A stretch of 64,000 nt of DNA. It comes from Micrasema longulum (taxonomy: Eukaryota > Arthropoda > Insecta > Trichoptera > Brachycentridae). The translations under genes were made by a program, and so were the position numbers. Below the pieces are notes generated by a model. That model searched no databases, was not told the origin of the DNA, and worked only from the letters and a program-made list of their open reading frames with translations. The first letter of the stretch is position 1, and each line of letters starts with the position of its first letter. The stretch lies in contig JAGVSM010003635.1 in the NCBI GenBank assembly GCA_022494885.1, positions 62,001 through 126,000 on the forward strand. Direction: 5' to 3'. Shown here piece after piece: positions 53,461 through 64,000 of this stretch.

Positions 53461-54700
53461 TTTAGATTGGTAAGCTGTAAAAAAATTCATAAACTGTCCA
53501 TAGCGGTAGACTATATAGATAGACTAGGTAGATTCACTAGAATATCCTAAAGAAAGTAGCCCTTATGAAGAAGTGTTGAAAAACTCAATTGCATTTTCGA
53601 TATCCGCAAGATCAAACGGTAATCAAAAGAGTGATTTAAGTTTATGAAATCTGAAATATGGGGTTTGTTGATATAATCAAATTAATATTTTAACTAACCG
53701 CACAAGCTTGTGTAATCTGGTATTACGATGAATGGCCATAAAATTGCCAAAGCTTATTGCGATATTTGCGCCGAGTACGGTAAAGATTCTATACATTATT
53801 GACTTATTTGTTGTATTATTTTTTAGGTCCTTTTGTTTTTTTAATTCTGATGTTATACCAATACAAGAATATTTTTTAGAAATATGTTAATAATCCTAAT
53901 ATTTCTGATGACACTCGGGTTACCGGTTTGGATGCTGGTTTTTATCGAAAATCATCGACATCCCACGAAACGAGTTATACAATGTAGTGCCCTTTACTGC
54001 AGTATTGGTTGCGAATAGGAGTGTATGATGATGACGATAATAACTTTTTTTTGTTAATTTTTCGATTAAAAATAAGTCCAATTATAAAAAAATACCTGAT
54101 TTTGGAGTACAGATTATGTTTTTCAGAATTATTATGCCGTGTGCACTTTTTAGTTCATAATTTTTTCCAATATTTTGTCTGATTGTGGCCGTTAAAGACA
54201 ACTTCATACACGTCACAGAAAAAACCATCAGTCTGACTGTTTTGACTTCGTCTGACAAAACACATCACGTTTTACTTTCCAAGATGATGGGCCTCTCAAG
54301 TTGACGGATTTTTCAAACGAATTAACCATACATAATATTCAGAAGCCAGAACGAATTGCTTTAAATATTCGTATCGAATCTTGCTCATCTAACATGCCAC
54401 TTTGGGGTTTAGGAGAAAAATGGACCAACTCGCTGATACAAGTTGTTTTCAAAATGTTTTTTTATTAAATATTTACCATTCCTTTTCTTTCCGGTTGCTC
54501 TTCCTGTCTCCTTCCAAACCCATTACCTGATCCCACATTCGTCATAATTTTAATGTTTTTGGTGTGATTGCAAGATATTGTTTTAAGCAATAAGTCAAAA
54601 TAAAAATATTTTTTACAAATATATAAATTATATTGTTCGCCGAGGATCGGCGCGGGTTACTCCAGTGAGGAAACATTATTTAGAATTTTTGGTATGTATT
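53460..54700. other. Unassigned sequence
   Basis: No recognised repeat. Minus-strand text near 54420-54240 gives broken frames ('LDEQDSIRIFKAIRSGF' and 'NLRGPSSWKVKRDVF') split by stops; perhaps a decayed transposon or pseudogene. Confidence 0.3.
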
Positions 54701-54704
54701 TATT

Positions 54705-55712
54705 TATTTAAAACTTCAAGTACAAAGAAAAAGTACTTTGGCGGACTTATTGCTAAAGCAATATCTTCCAGCCAACCAATTTTTTTTTAAATATAAACCA
54801 AAAGATACTTACTTACCTACATAAAATAAAACAAAAATACCTTATTTATTAAAAATAACCGTTTTTCTATAATTGGGAGATAAGGCTTGCACATATCAAC
54901 TTTAAGAAAATAAAAAAAGGACATTATGTTATACACTTTTTATGATGAAAAATGTGGGATCAGATAATGTGTTTGGAAGGAGAGAGGAAGAGGGAACCGA
55001 GGAATAAAAAAAAGGGGATTAAATTACATATTTAAGAGAAAGAAAAAAAAACTGTAAAATTCAGGAAGTTCAGAATTCTTGGAATATATAATAATGTTTC
55101 AGGCGTTTCCTGAAAGTGGCTAGAGAAGGTGCATTTTTTATATCAGAAGGTAGCTCATTCCAAAGTCTAGCGGCTTAGACGGAAAAAGAATAGCTGAAAA
55201 ATGATGTGCTATGTCGAGGAATGGAAAGTGTTCTCTCCTGAGAAGAGCGAAGCAAAATACCATGATCAGAAAGGTAAATGAAATTCTCCGCAAGATATTT
55301 TGGAGCCTAAGGATTGTGAAGAATATTATAAAGAAGTGAGAGAGATTGAAGGCTTATGCGCCAATAAAAAAAAGCCACTTAAGTTCGGAGAGAAAGATCA
55401 TACTTTTTGAGATTGAAAATAAAGCGGATACATTGATTTTGCAAACGCTACAGACGATTCATGAGTTCTATATTGGTGTCAAGATAGCAAATATTGGCAT
55501 AAAATAGAGAAAACGATAGAATAGATTGGGACAATTTTTCTTTGGTTGTGGTTGGACGAAAATTCTGCAGTCTATTCGGTAATGGAGGGTGCGATAAAAC
55601 TTCTTGCGAACATCAATCAGTTCTTGCCACGTTAAGTGTTGGTTCATAATAACGCTAAGATTTTCAATTGTTATTGTGAAAGGAATCCCATTTTGGTCGA
55701 TCACTAAGGTAG
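54705..55712 (-). pseudogene. CR1-type LINE C-terminus, degraded
   Basis: On the minus strand the blocks follow in order: 'ENLSVIMNQHLTWQELIDVR' (about 55655-55600), 'YANICYLDTNIELMNRL', 'LQNQCIRFIFNLKKYD', 'KVAFFYWRISLQSLSLLYN', 'SYSFSV-stop-AARLWNELPS' and 'APSLATFRKRLKHYY'. This is the full run of post-palm landmarks of CR1-group LINEs ('LGV.....LTW..H', 'LQ..Q...R.I', 'RLWN.LP..I', 'F...LK..L'). One stop splits the 'V-AARLWN' block and frames change near 55560. A 3' UTR with 'aaagtactttggcggactta' and a (TTTA)n end lies at 54705-54960. It has no catalytic core. Confidence 0.85.
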
Positions 55713-55714
55713 GA

Positions 55715-56755
55715 AAATTTAAGAATTTTTGCTTGAATGAAAATTTGTATATAATACAAAAAAAAAGTAAAAAATGCGGCGTATTTAGATTCAGACATTA
55801 TTTGCAAAGATTTAATCTTGAAAGGGTAAGTCTAACGCGTTTGTAAATACAACTGGTTGTTTAACTAAAGCTGGCGCGTTTACAAAACTCACACAAACGC
55901 ATTTAAAATCTACAGGTGTTGATTTTTAAAAAAAGGGTCTATAAAATTTAAACCAAATGTGCTATCTTCATTGTCTAATAATAAATGTGCATACACATTT
56001 TCTCCAATATAATTTGTACTGGGCATTTTAATAACACTATATTAATTATTATTATAATGGACACAAAATATTAAATAAAAAACTCGCTTGTTTAAAAATA
56101 CATAATTAGATGACATTTTCTTAAGTGGTTGTTTTTTTTATAGCTCTAACCCAAAAAAGATTTTCTAAAACATTTGATACAATATCAAGGTTTTAAAATC
56201 AATATTCTGTAAATTAATTTTTTTTTTGCTTTTTACCAGCACTAGGTAATCGACCTATACATGATTTGATTAAATGAAAATACATATACATTTATAAACC
56301 GGTGTTTTTAATCCATAGCTTAATACATATACATCGAATACAATTAATCATATTTTTACTATTAAGAATCGCAGCGAAATTCAAATGAACGCAGAAACAT
56401 CTTTTGTATGTTTTATTACCATATCATTAGCAACAAAGAAAGCAATAGTTATCTATGTCACGATCATAAGCGTGTCTGAGCGCGAGAGAGACGGAGATTA
56501 TTTTCATAATGCGTATGCCGTGCGATATCATACCATGAGCTTATTCACAAATACTACACAATGCGTTTGTGTGAGTATTGCGAACGCGCCAGCTTTAAAA
56601 AATTCACCAGTATCTCCTTTATTGTTATTTTTTTATTTTTTTATTTTATTAATTTTATTAATTTTTCACGCCCATAAGGTTTTTACATACATGGAAGTTA
56701 TATAAAACAACATAAAATTTAAAAAATCCAATATAAAGCAATAAAAGGTAGAACA
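55715..56755. other. AT-rich DNA, nothing identified
   Basis: A GAGA-rich spot at about 56475 ('gcgcgagagagacggagatt') is the only notable text. Confidence 0.4.
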
Positions 56756-56759
56756 GTGT

Positions 56760-56885
56760 TTTTTTTTATTTTATTTATTTATTCACACTCTTTATCAAAA
56801 TACAATTCCATGTTCACTTTGCCCAGCTAACAAGGGTACCCCGTTCCAAGCTAGGCAATTACATTTTAATATATTATAAAAGTTA
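56760..56885 (-). mobile_element. LINE-like 3' tail
   Basis: A (TTTA)n run, then 'gttcactttgcccagctaac', 'ggtaccccgttccaagctag' and 'gcaattacattttaat' form an inverted LINE-type end. Confidence 0.5.
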
Positions 56886-57096
56886 ACAAATTATTGTTTA
56901 GAAGTAAATTTGGTATAAAAAAAATGAGTATATAAACAACAAAAAATTTAAAAAAATACAATTTAAATAAATTAAAGATAGGATAAGTGATAAGAAGTAT
57001 AGTTAGTATAAAAATAAAAAGATGAGCGTATAAACAACATATATTCAAAAAAATAAAATGTAAAGAAATAAAATCTAGAGCTGTGTTTAGAAATTT

Positions 57097-57148
57097 AGTT
57101 GGTTTTTAAAAATAATAATATATATATTTTTATTTTTAAAAACCAACT
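57097..57148. repeat. Perfect hairpin, about 19-bp arms
   Basis: 'agttggtttttaaaaata' and 'tatttttaaaaaccaact' are exact reverse complements with a TA-rich loop. Confidence 0.75.
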
Positions 57149-57229
57149 TAAATATATATTTTTTTTTTTTTTAAATAAATGCAGTTAAAGGTTTAAAGCA
57201 GCTAGGTTATTGAAACTATCATAAATTAG

Positions 57230-57600
57230 TCATTTTCACTATCATAAAAACGGAACACCGGAAAGTAATATTAATAGCCTGATCGTCGTAAGCTCCGAAC
57301 TAATATGTCAAGCTGTTAATTGACTTGTTCCACTGCAGCAGTGAGCGTTACATTTATTGCACGTCGCCGAAATAGGTTTGTGTGCACCTATTCCAATTTA
57401 TTATCGATTTATTCAAATTGGATGTCGACATTCCTACGGACGACGTACCTTCGGCGGAGGCGGGGCGGCCGGCAGAGGAGGAAGGGCGGAGGGCCCCAGA
57501 GGTGACCGGATTCTCACCTGGCGCTGGCGATGGCGGTTACACTATGCACTCACAGGGCCGAACTGAAAATAATAGACAAATCAATATCAATTTCAGTGCT
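57230..57600. other. GC-rich block with exon-like signals
   Basis: The most GC-rich patch on the right side. On the plus strand one frame is acidic and GC3-rich ('LDVDIPTDDVPSAEAGRPAE', then 'EEGRRAPEVTGFSPGAGDGG') and would be plausible as coding, but only a weak 3' splice site ('gccgaaatag') stands upstream. On the minus strand a 45-nt segment (57562-57518) is framed by good splice signals. The two readings exclude each other. Either could be chance in a CpG-rich regulatory block. Confidence 0.35.
57518..57562 (-). other. Candidate 45-nt non-coding exon
   Basis: Minus strand: 'tgtctattattttcag|ttcgg' as acceptor and 'gcgccag|gtgaga' as donor, both close to consensus. All three frames of the 45 nt contain a stop, so it would be leader or non-coding RNA. 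It could feed the candidate terminal exon at 46.3 kb. Confidence 0.3.
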
Positions 57601-58440
57601 GACACAATTGGCGTATATTTTAATCGACTACGCTTGCTTCCCACAATATGTAATACAAATAACAAGGCAAAAAATCAATTTTCCAAATCGCACTACTGGT
57701 ACTAAAACTTTGTTTGCTTTGGGGAAACATAGGGCCATCACTGACTTCTCATTATTTATTTTTAATTTAAAATACAATAATGTACAAAACATAATTATGT
57801 TCCCATGAGTTAGCAAACTCATTCTGGGATAGATACAATTAACGATTATCAGATAAAAATACATTTAGTTGAACATAATCAAAACAAAAATGGTCAAATC
57901 ATGGAATTTTTTTGAAAAACAAATTATAATTTATTTACTAACATAAACTTACACAGGTCAAGGGTTATCGAGAAATAATTTAAGGAAATAATTTAATTTT
58001 CTTCATTATATTTCAATCATGTTTTAAAATTAAAATGAACAGCAACCTATTATAATATTTAGATTTATTTCAACAGAGAGGGAAAAAGTTTTCGAGAAGA
58101 TATTTGGAATCCAGCCAGTCTGCAAGCATTTGGACATAATCAAACATTGTATTATAATATTATTGATATTTTTTTAAAAACAATTATCTAAAGTTATAAA
58201 ACTATAAAGCTTTATTAATTATCTCACAATACATACTTGTAGGTCAATAAATACTTCCTTTGTTATATTTTTCCCGAAATTCAAATATAATTACCTAAAT
58301 TCTTAAACACTTTGCATCGCCCTTAACCATTGGTTTTTTCCTCGATTATGATTAATGTACATGCTATAGTTCATAGGATTATTTTTATTTTCTTCTTAAG
58401 TACCTTGAACTATATAAGGACATTCAATCCATCTTATCTT
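57600..58440. other. Unassigned, with an FB scrap
   Basis: An FB fragment lies at 58070-58160 ('caacagagagggaaaaagtt', 'tttggacataatcaaacat'). The rest shows nothing recognised. Confidence 0.35.
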
Positions 58441-58445
58441 CATAT

Positions 58446-58540
58446 TCGTTTAAAAATGTCCCAACAAGGCGAAACAATTGTCACGAAATTTTTGTTTTTA
58501 TGTTTTTTATGTGTGTAAAAATAAAATAAAGTGTTCAGTA
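58446..58540 (+). mobile_element. Penelope-like tail
   Basis: 'gtcccaacaaggcgaaacaa' and 'ttgtcacgaaat', ending in 'aaaaataaaataaagtgttc', follow the pattern of the tails at 9105 and 11342. The first half of a hammerhead core is not preserved. Confidence 0.3.
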
Positions 58541-59104
58541 GACTCAAATCAGTGTTTGATTTCTAATATTATCAGTTTAAATATGGAGTTCTACAAAAGC
58601 AACACCAAATCAGTCAAAATATTAAATTTTAAACACTATTTAGTCTTTCTAGAACAGGTTTTGCTAGTGAGCAGTGTTCGGAAATTAATTTAGCGCATAT
58701 ATTTTTAATTAACATGTTAATGTGGTATTTGTCCCGACAGATACAGGTACTGGTACGGAAGTAACATTTGTTTTTTTTTTTTTAAATCTTTCGAAGCCAT
58801 TTAAATGTGGTTTATCCTTAGTCCTGCCCTGGCCTTCCACTTTCTTCATCGCACAGTAAGATAAGATAACGGTGACCAATATAATGACAGACCTTCCGGA
58901 CCAAAAAAATCGCCGTAATACATCAAATTACAAACTGAGTATGTACAATAACTCAACCGCATCAAGATTATTTGACACTTGGGCACAGGGTAGTCAAAAA
59001 CCATTTCATCTTCGGCAAAAAACATTGTTAAGAAACTATTAAAATCTTCGTATTGAAAAGATGGATGTATTAGAATGTACAAACTAACTGAACAAAAAAA
59101 AGTA

Positions 59105-59305
59105 GTCTCCATCATAATCAGTGGCGCTACAGCCCGTTATGAGCCCTGGTTTCCTCCAAAATCTGTCCTCATCCCTCTCAGCACCCTGCGGCTCTTCTCC
59201 AGTTCGTCAGGCCAATTGCTCTCATGTCACTTTCAAGATCAGCCGGCCATCTCAATTTTGGTTTGCCGTCTGTCTTCGTCAGCCTTCCGGAGTGGTATTA
59301 TTTAG
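59105..59305 (-). pseudogene. RTE-like LINE C-terminal end
   Basis: On the minus strand: 'LTKTDGKPKLRWPADLESDM', 'RAIGLTNWRRAAG', and in the next frame 'LEETRAHNGL' and stop. Insect RTE-like LINEs end with 'GRPK.RW.D.V..DL..LG...WR..A.DR..W...L.EA.AH.GL-stop'. One frameshift and one stop separate the parts. It is the same family end as at 53120. Confidence 0.8.
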
Positions 59306-59309
59306 TCTC

Positions 59310-60380
59310 CATTCATGAAATAAATTATTTTTAAAATAACTTTTTTTTCCAATGTTTTTTACATATACGAGTACATATGTCCGTATGATCGATAGAAGGA
59401 AGCAATTTTTTGATTTGTATGTATCTATGTAAATGATACTATTGTTCTTAACTAAATTAACAAAATAAAAAAAACAAGTAATTTATAAGAGTAATTAATG
59501 CTTAAGTTAGCATTTGATCCCATCTCAAGCCCAGGAGGTTCTTTTTTTTAGTTTAGTATTCCGTTTCATTTATTTTTATTAGTACTTTTGCTTTATGTCC
59601 ATTATTTGATTTTTTTTAAATGTGTCTGTTTACGAAAAAAAATATCGAATAAAAAAAATGCTAAAGGTATTTTTAATTGAAAAAATCTTGAGAGCTGGAT
59701 TATTCACACGTGTACAATTTTTTAATTTTTAAATTGCACTTTACTGATTTTCCACCTATGTTTGCATTCTTTGCGTCCAGTTGGAATAATAATATGGTTC
59801 TGTCTATAAAAAAAAGAACCGAAACCTTGGACCAGTGTTTTCAACTCAAAGGTTGCTTTCGGGTAAAAAGCCAATAATTTTTAAAAAATCATTAATTTTT
59901 GGAATTAAAGAAACAAAGTTTTTTTTAGATTATTTATTTTTTAGATTTATTTGATTTACTAAAATTAATTTTTATCTATTATTTTTAAATAATTAAAACA
60001 TATTTACACACATGTATTTATAAATAATTCAATCGACAAGAGATCTGTCCGTTGCGTGGTCGCTTTCGCCTACCATTCTTGGGGTCCTGATTTCGATTTA
60101 TTTATGTGCAATTTTTTAGTTAACATTTGTTACATTTTTTATTGCATAAAATGTCACTTTATTTAGAAAAACAAAAAAATCCCATAGAGGCATGGCTTGT
60201 GCGTAGGAATACTAAATCTAGAATACATTACGAAATTTATTGTGTAGATGCATTTTTAAATACTTAAGAAACAAACGTAGAAAATGCAAATTGAAATTTT
60301 CATTCTGGTTGATTCCTTGCAAGGTAGAATTAAAAGCTTTTTTTTATTGATATATTTTATTGTTCTTTGAGTGTAAATCA
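59310..60380. other. AT-rich DNA, nothing identified
   Basis: Low complexity; no feature supported. Confidence 0.45.
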
Positions 60381-60712
60381 ACCGTCCATGCGCTCAGTAG
60401 CTGCAAAACTTGTTGTTATCTAAATTCTAATTTTATAAATCTGCTTTTTATTTCGTTTTTAAAATATCACTTAAACTCTAAACTTCATTGTCAAATAAAA
60501 AATTTAAAAATGTAAATAGGGGCTAGATTTCTTATTGTCCATGCGCTCTGTAGCTGCAAGACGTTCTGTTATCTAGCTCATATATATCATAATTGGAGAC
60601 GAGGAACTAGAATCCCAACCGTCCATGCGCTGTGTAGCTGCAAGACGTGTTGGGATATTTATTTATTCTTTGGATTTTCACAAAAATGGAGCTATATAAA
60701 TTATCCAAACAT
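60380..60712 (-). repeat. D-family element, inverted
   Basis: Three cores in reverse complement at 60387, 60540 and 60624 ('gcgctgtgtagctgcaagac' type), then the D start as 'ttcacaaaaatggagctata' at 60675-60710. The best preserved core and first spacer of the family are here. Confidence 0.8.
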
Positions 60713-60774
60713 TTTTATTATTATTATTCCTTCATGTAACAGATGCTTGAACTTTTCTGCATCCATTTTTTTTT

Positions 60775-61525
60775 TAATTGCGTTCGCTTCTTTTTTTTAT
60801 TTTTATTATTTATTTATTTAGTTCTATGTATTACATAGTCTAATATGTATTTACAACACAATATTTACATCTATACTTATTCTAACATTATTTATCACTA
60901 TTATACACTTAATATCCTAATTTATAATATTAACTTTTTCATATGTACATTTTCATTAATTGTATTCACTATTTACACTATTTACTACCTAATATTTTTC
61001 ACATATATACTTTTTACATTTAATTTTAAATATATTTACAAAAATTTCATTTTTTATGCTTTCTGGCATTTCTTCAAATAGTTTTATTCCCTTGTACATA
61101 AGGCAGTTCTGGGACATTGCTTTTGATTTCTTTTCCAGTCTTATATTTTTAGATCCTCTTGTTGCATAGTTATGAAATAACTCATTATTTTTTAGTTTAT
61201 TTTGAAAATATCTCGGAACTATTCCTTTAATAATTTTGTTTATTTCATTGGCAACATTGAATTTGATTTTTTGATCAATTGTCATGATATCTAGAAGTTG
61301 AATCATTTTCTTAACATTTGTTCGTCTCCCACATCTTAATATTATCCTCATCGCTTTGTTTTGTATTATTTGGAGTCTTTTTAGATCTCCTTCATTACTT
61401 AAATATAAAATACTGGAGCAATAATCTATGTGGGGAACGATAATACTTTTAAATATCAGCAGAGAGGTTTCTTTGCAACCACCGTGTAATCTATTTCTAA
61501 CAAACTTGTCACTATTTCGTCATAA
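60775..61525 (-). mobile_element. Non-LTR LINE, 5'-truncated
   Basis: A (TTTA)n-rich tail at about 60790-60825, a 3' UTR of about 160 bp and the C-terminal frame at 60989-61519. The element breaks off near 61525. Confidence 0.8.
60989..61519 (-). CDS. Reverse transcriptase C-terminal region of a LINE
   Basis: The frame is open for 176 residues on the minus strand, from just after a TGA at 61522-61520. It reads 'SDKFVRNRLHGGCKETSLLI', then 'FKSIIVPHIDYCSSILYLSN', 'LKRLQIIQNKAMRIILRCGR', later 'IVPRYFQNKLKNNELFHNYA', and near the end 'MYKGIKLFEEMPESIKNEIF'. 'I.PHIDYCS', 'LQ..QNKAMR.IL', 'HNY.TR' and 'KG...(F/W)..(L/M)P..IK' are post-palm landmarks of non-LTR elements. No ATG is needed as this is a truncated piece. 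There are no stops, so the insertion is probably not very old. The catalytic aspartates are missing. Confidence 0.85.
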   Translation of the reverse strand, partial: RNSDKFVRNRLHGGCKETSLLIFKSIIVPHIDYCSSILYLSNEGDLKRLQIIQNKAMRIILRCGRRTNVKKMIQLLDIMTIDQKIKFNVANEINKIIKGIVPRYFQNKLKNNELFHNYATRGSKNIRLEKKSKAMSQNCLMYKGIKLFEEMPESIKNEIFVNIFKIKCKKYICEKY

Positions 61526-61529
61526 TAAG

Positions 61530-62105
61530 TATTAAGTTTCCAAATTACTGAGCGGATGGCTTGTATGCTCTTAATAATCCCTTTTTACATACTGATACAG
61601 TCATTTCGTGTGATTTATTACTACGAGTCACATAATATGCCAAATGCCCCTAAATTACATATCTGGGAGAATATTATGTTGTTCTTACGAAATTGTTTCA
61701 GTACTTTGTTCGAGTCAATGCTTCATTGATGAGCTTATGCTGAGGAAATAGTGGCGGATAAAAAAAACTTACGGTGTTTGATTTAATTACTTGCAACAGA
61801 TCTGTATATTTTTATTCGTATTTGTTCATTCATAAAAACATTGGTTTATTTGTATACATGTGGCACATTGTACTGAGGATCCGGAACCTATCTTTAATTT
61901 GGCGGGAAATAGGGTTTTTTGCTCAGGGGTCAGTAAATGTGAAGCGGCGTAAAAGGGCGCGACGTACAGCTTTGAATTCACAGGAAACTGACATAAACAG
62001 TTAGTCTTTTTTACTCTACTACGCGTTTTGCACGGCAATGTTGATGCCGTAAGACGCGACATCGCTCATTTTTAGAAGATAATTTGAACCTATCGTTCTA
62101 TGAAG
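61530..62105. other. Unique sequence with an E2F-like site
   Basis: TTTGGCGGGAAA at 61898-61909 is a textbook E2F motif, in a GC-richer patch ('gtgaagcggcgtaaaagggc') up to about 62060. A promoter role is inference; no TATA box or exon was identified. Confidence 0.3.
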
Positions 62106-62107
62106 CA

Positions 62108-62345
62108 TCAATTATATTTAATTATTTATTTATTCAAACGCCTTATAAGATTTTACATGTATAAATATAACGAACAGACGTGTATTTTACACTAAAATAG
62201 CAAAACATATAAATGAATTTATTAAAATAAGAAAATAAAAAAGTCATCTTACACGTTAGTAAAAAATATATGAGTATACACAAAGTACATTTAGAGCGAA
62301 TGGACAACGAAAAAATGGCTAAAAGTAAAAATATAAAAAATTTAT
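62108..62345 (-). mobile_element. LINE-F 3' UTR copy
   Basis: 'aattatttatttattcaaac', 'gccttataagattttacatg', 'acagacgtgtattttacact' and 'aaaaaatatatgagtatac' match the inverted LINE-F 3' UTR at 40985. Confidence 0.7.
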
Positions 62346-62601
62346 GATTTTAATATTCAAACTATTTAAACAAAACAAAGAAAGAAATATCAAAAATTTC
62401 AATTATTAAAGGAATTATTATTATGAAAGAAAAATTACTATATTATTAAAGGAATTGTTAAACGAAAACAAAACTTGACCCTTTAAGGACCCAAACAAAA
62501 ATCACAAATATAAGAATCTGGACTATCGTTGCCAGAACATTATTTATGGGCCCACCTTCCGCAAATTCTGCATCGGTACGACAGCTCCCATTACCCGCTG
62601 A

Positions 62602-62639
62602 CTACCATCATTAAAAGTTTTTACTTTTAATGATGGTAG
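62602..62639. repeat. Perfect hairpin, 16-bp arms
   Basis: 'ctaccatcattaaaag' and 'cttttaatgatggtag' are exact reverse complements around a 6-bp loop. Confidence 0.75.
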
Positions 62640-62717
62640 GTGCTTTTGCACCTATATTTTATTCGACTTTTAATCACAATTTGATGAATGGCACCTGAAA
62701 GAAGGATGAATCTAGGT

Positions 62718-63390
62718 TTATTATTTATTTATTTATTTTTATTTATAAATTTATAGCAAAAAAAATAATATACATACTTAATAACAGGGAATCTGTATAA
62801 AACCAATTAATGTAAAATGAAAACGGAGTGTTCTCTGTTTATGATAGTCTCCATTTTACATGGCACAGCCTGTTCTGAGATGGAGATTTTTTATTTTTAG
62901 AGCGTAAGTAGTCCTATACTAATAAAACAATAACATAAAAAAGAAAAACTAAAATGACTTAATTATAAATGCCTAGCTTATCAAATGTAAGAAATTAAAA
63001 TCATTATTATACAAATATAAAGTATATATAAGTGCCAAGAATACATGTTACTTAAACATAGATAATATAGTATAATATATAATAAAACAAATATAAAGCA
63101 ATGAAATACATAAAAATATAAATAATATGTGTACCAATTAAATAAAGTATTATGTTTATTGATTTACATACATAGATTTTTCAAAAAAATCTCTCGCTAT
63201 ACTATTTATATGTGCAGTTATTTTTATTTTAAAATTTGTTTTACATTTTGAGTCTTTTATATTTGGCAATAAATCATTAAATATTTTTGGAGCAATTACA
63301 TTGTATTGCTTTTTACCAAAGGCGGTTGATACAAATGGGACAATACAGTTAATATAATAAGCATAAACATAATACAATAGGAATATATCT
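62718..63390 (-). mobile_element. Non-LTR LINE, 5'-truncated
   Basis: A (TTTA)n tail at 62718-62745, a long AT-rich 3' UTR and a C-terminal coding stub at 63156-63377. Confidence 0.7.
63156..63377 (-). CDS. LINE ORF C-terminal stub
   Basis: A 73-residue frame with 'STAFGKKQYNVIAPKIFNDL', then 'LPNIKDSKCKTNFKIKITAH' and a short end 'INSIARDFFEK'. The 'G...(Y/F)..(A/I)P..(F/W)N.LP.(N)IK......FK..I' layout is that of LINE ORF2 C-termini. Nothing of the reverse transcriptase remains. The stub is intact to its stop codon. Confidence 0.65.
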   Translation of the reverse strand: MYYVYAYYINCIVPFVSTAFGKKQYNVIAPKIFNDLLPNIKDSKCKTNFKIKITAHINSIARDFFEKSMYVNQ

Positions 63391-63399
63391 TTACCCTAA

Positions 63400-63900
63400 C
63401 CTGGACGCTGGCAATTGGCAGTTTTTTTATAAACTCGGACCGAAAAGCTAACAACCGTCTCTCGTGACTCAACGCAGAGCCCTAACGGCTCATGCGGATG
63501 AGGCAAACTTTTCCGATGGTTGACAAAAACGGCCGAGTGCTTAAGGTCACCCGAATGTGCATAGATTTCGTACAATCGCCATCGCTCCGATTACCTGCCC
63601 GCTCTCATTACCCCGCGCTCCCCTGCCCAACGCGCATTTAGTCGTTTTTTAAACCGTCAGACGTAAACTTGACGTTAGGAATCAAAACGGAAATGCCTGT
63701 TTATGTTGTGAAAGCGCGTAAAAACCATTCGGGAAAAGATTGTCAAAAAGATGGTGTAATTGGCAGGAATTTGATTGTAAATGATTGTCAAAGCTTAAAA
63801 TAATCCATTTGAAATTATTAATACGTGTAAGTGTCAAACTACCTGGCGGCACAATCGCGAAGCTCTTCTTACCACCAGGGTTGAACTTGTAGGAACATAT
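63400..63900. promoter_or_regulatory. GC-richer unique block
   Basis: Unique sequence with text such as 'ctaacggctcatgcggatga', 'cggccgagtgcttaaggtca' and 'gattacctgcccgctctcat', and with 'tgattgtca'-like sites near 63780. No open frame. It resembles the other GC-richer unique blocks and may be a conserved non-coding element; that is inference. Confidence 0.25.
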
Positions 63901-64000
63901 TTTTCAAAAATATCGTTAATCTTTTTAAATCCTAAAGAAATTTAAGGAATGAATTGGAATTGGAATCCATGGAAAACGCTTTTTTGTGAAGATTTAAAAT

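Overview
The window reads as AT-rich intergenic or intronic DNA from an insect, or at least an arthropod. Base composition is roughly 70 percent A+T. There are no long intact genes. There are many 3' ends of LINE retrotransposons with (TTTA)n-type tails, several tRNA-headed SINE families, and RTE-type LINE C-termini of a kind common in insects. The species cannot be named from the sequence. No bacterial, viral or organellar genes were recognised.

Most of the explainable sequence is mobile-element debris. It falls into: (1) LINE C-terminal reverse transcriptase pieces and tails, including Jockey-like copies at 11.4-12.1 and 41.0-42.0 kb, CR1/L2-like copies at 13.6-14.1 and 54.7-55.7 kb, other non-LTR copies at 2.0, 17.2, 31.7-32.3, 60.8-61.5 and 62.7-63.4 kb, and RTE-like scraps at 4.6, 13.1, 20.9, 34.8, 51.5, 53.1 and 59.1 kb; (2) three tRNA-headed SINE families, here called A, B and C; (3) a foldback family, here called FB, with about eighteen copies or fragments from position 1 to 58 kb; (4) a family, here called D, with tandem subunits built on a conserved 20-bp core (27.5, 37.7, 44.1, 53.3 and 60.4 kb); (5) Penelope-like tails, some with hammerhead-ribozyme-like cores (27.9, 34.2 and 39.7 kb, and more weakly 9.1, 11.3 and 58.4 kb); (6) several MITE-like inverted-repeat elements. 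Family names A, B, C, D, FB and J are labels made up for this report.

Host-gene signals are sparse. The best is a GC-rich block at 26.4-27.3 kb. On the minus strand it holds a TATA box, a roughly 370-nt leader with two tiny upstream ORFs, and a consensus 5' splice site; this looks like a promoter and first non-coding exon whose intron runs left. A second candidate is a minus-strand terminal exon at 46.25-46.56 kb, with an open frame, stop codon and polyadenylation signal. A third is a GC-rich block at 57.2-57.6 kb with a 45-nt stretch bounded by good minus-strand splice sites. The last two could belong to one minus-strand gene, but nothing in the sequence proves it.

Several unique GC-richer blocks (1.56-2.02, 4.2-4.4, 38.9-39.55, 48.5-48.9 and 63.4-63.9 kb) could be cis-regulatory; that is inference from composition and motifs. 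Large AT-rich stretches between these features hold nothing recognisable by reading.
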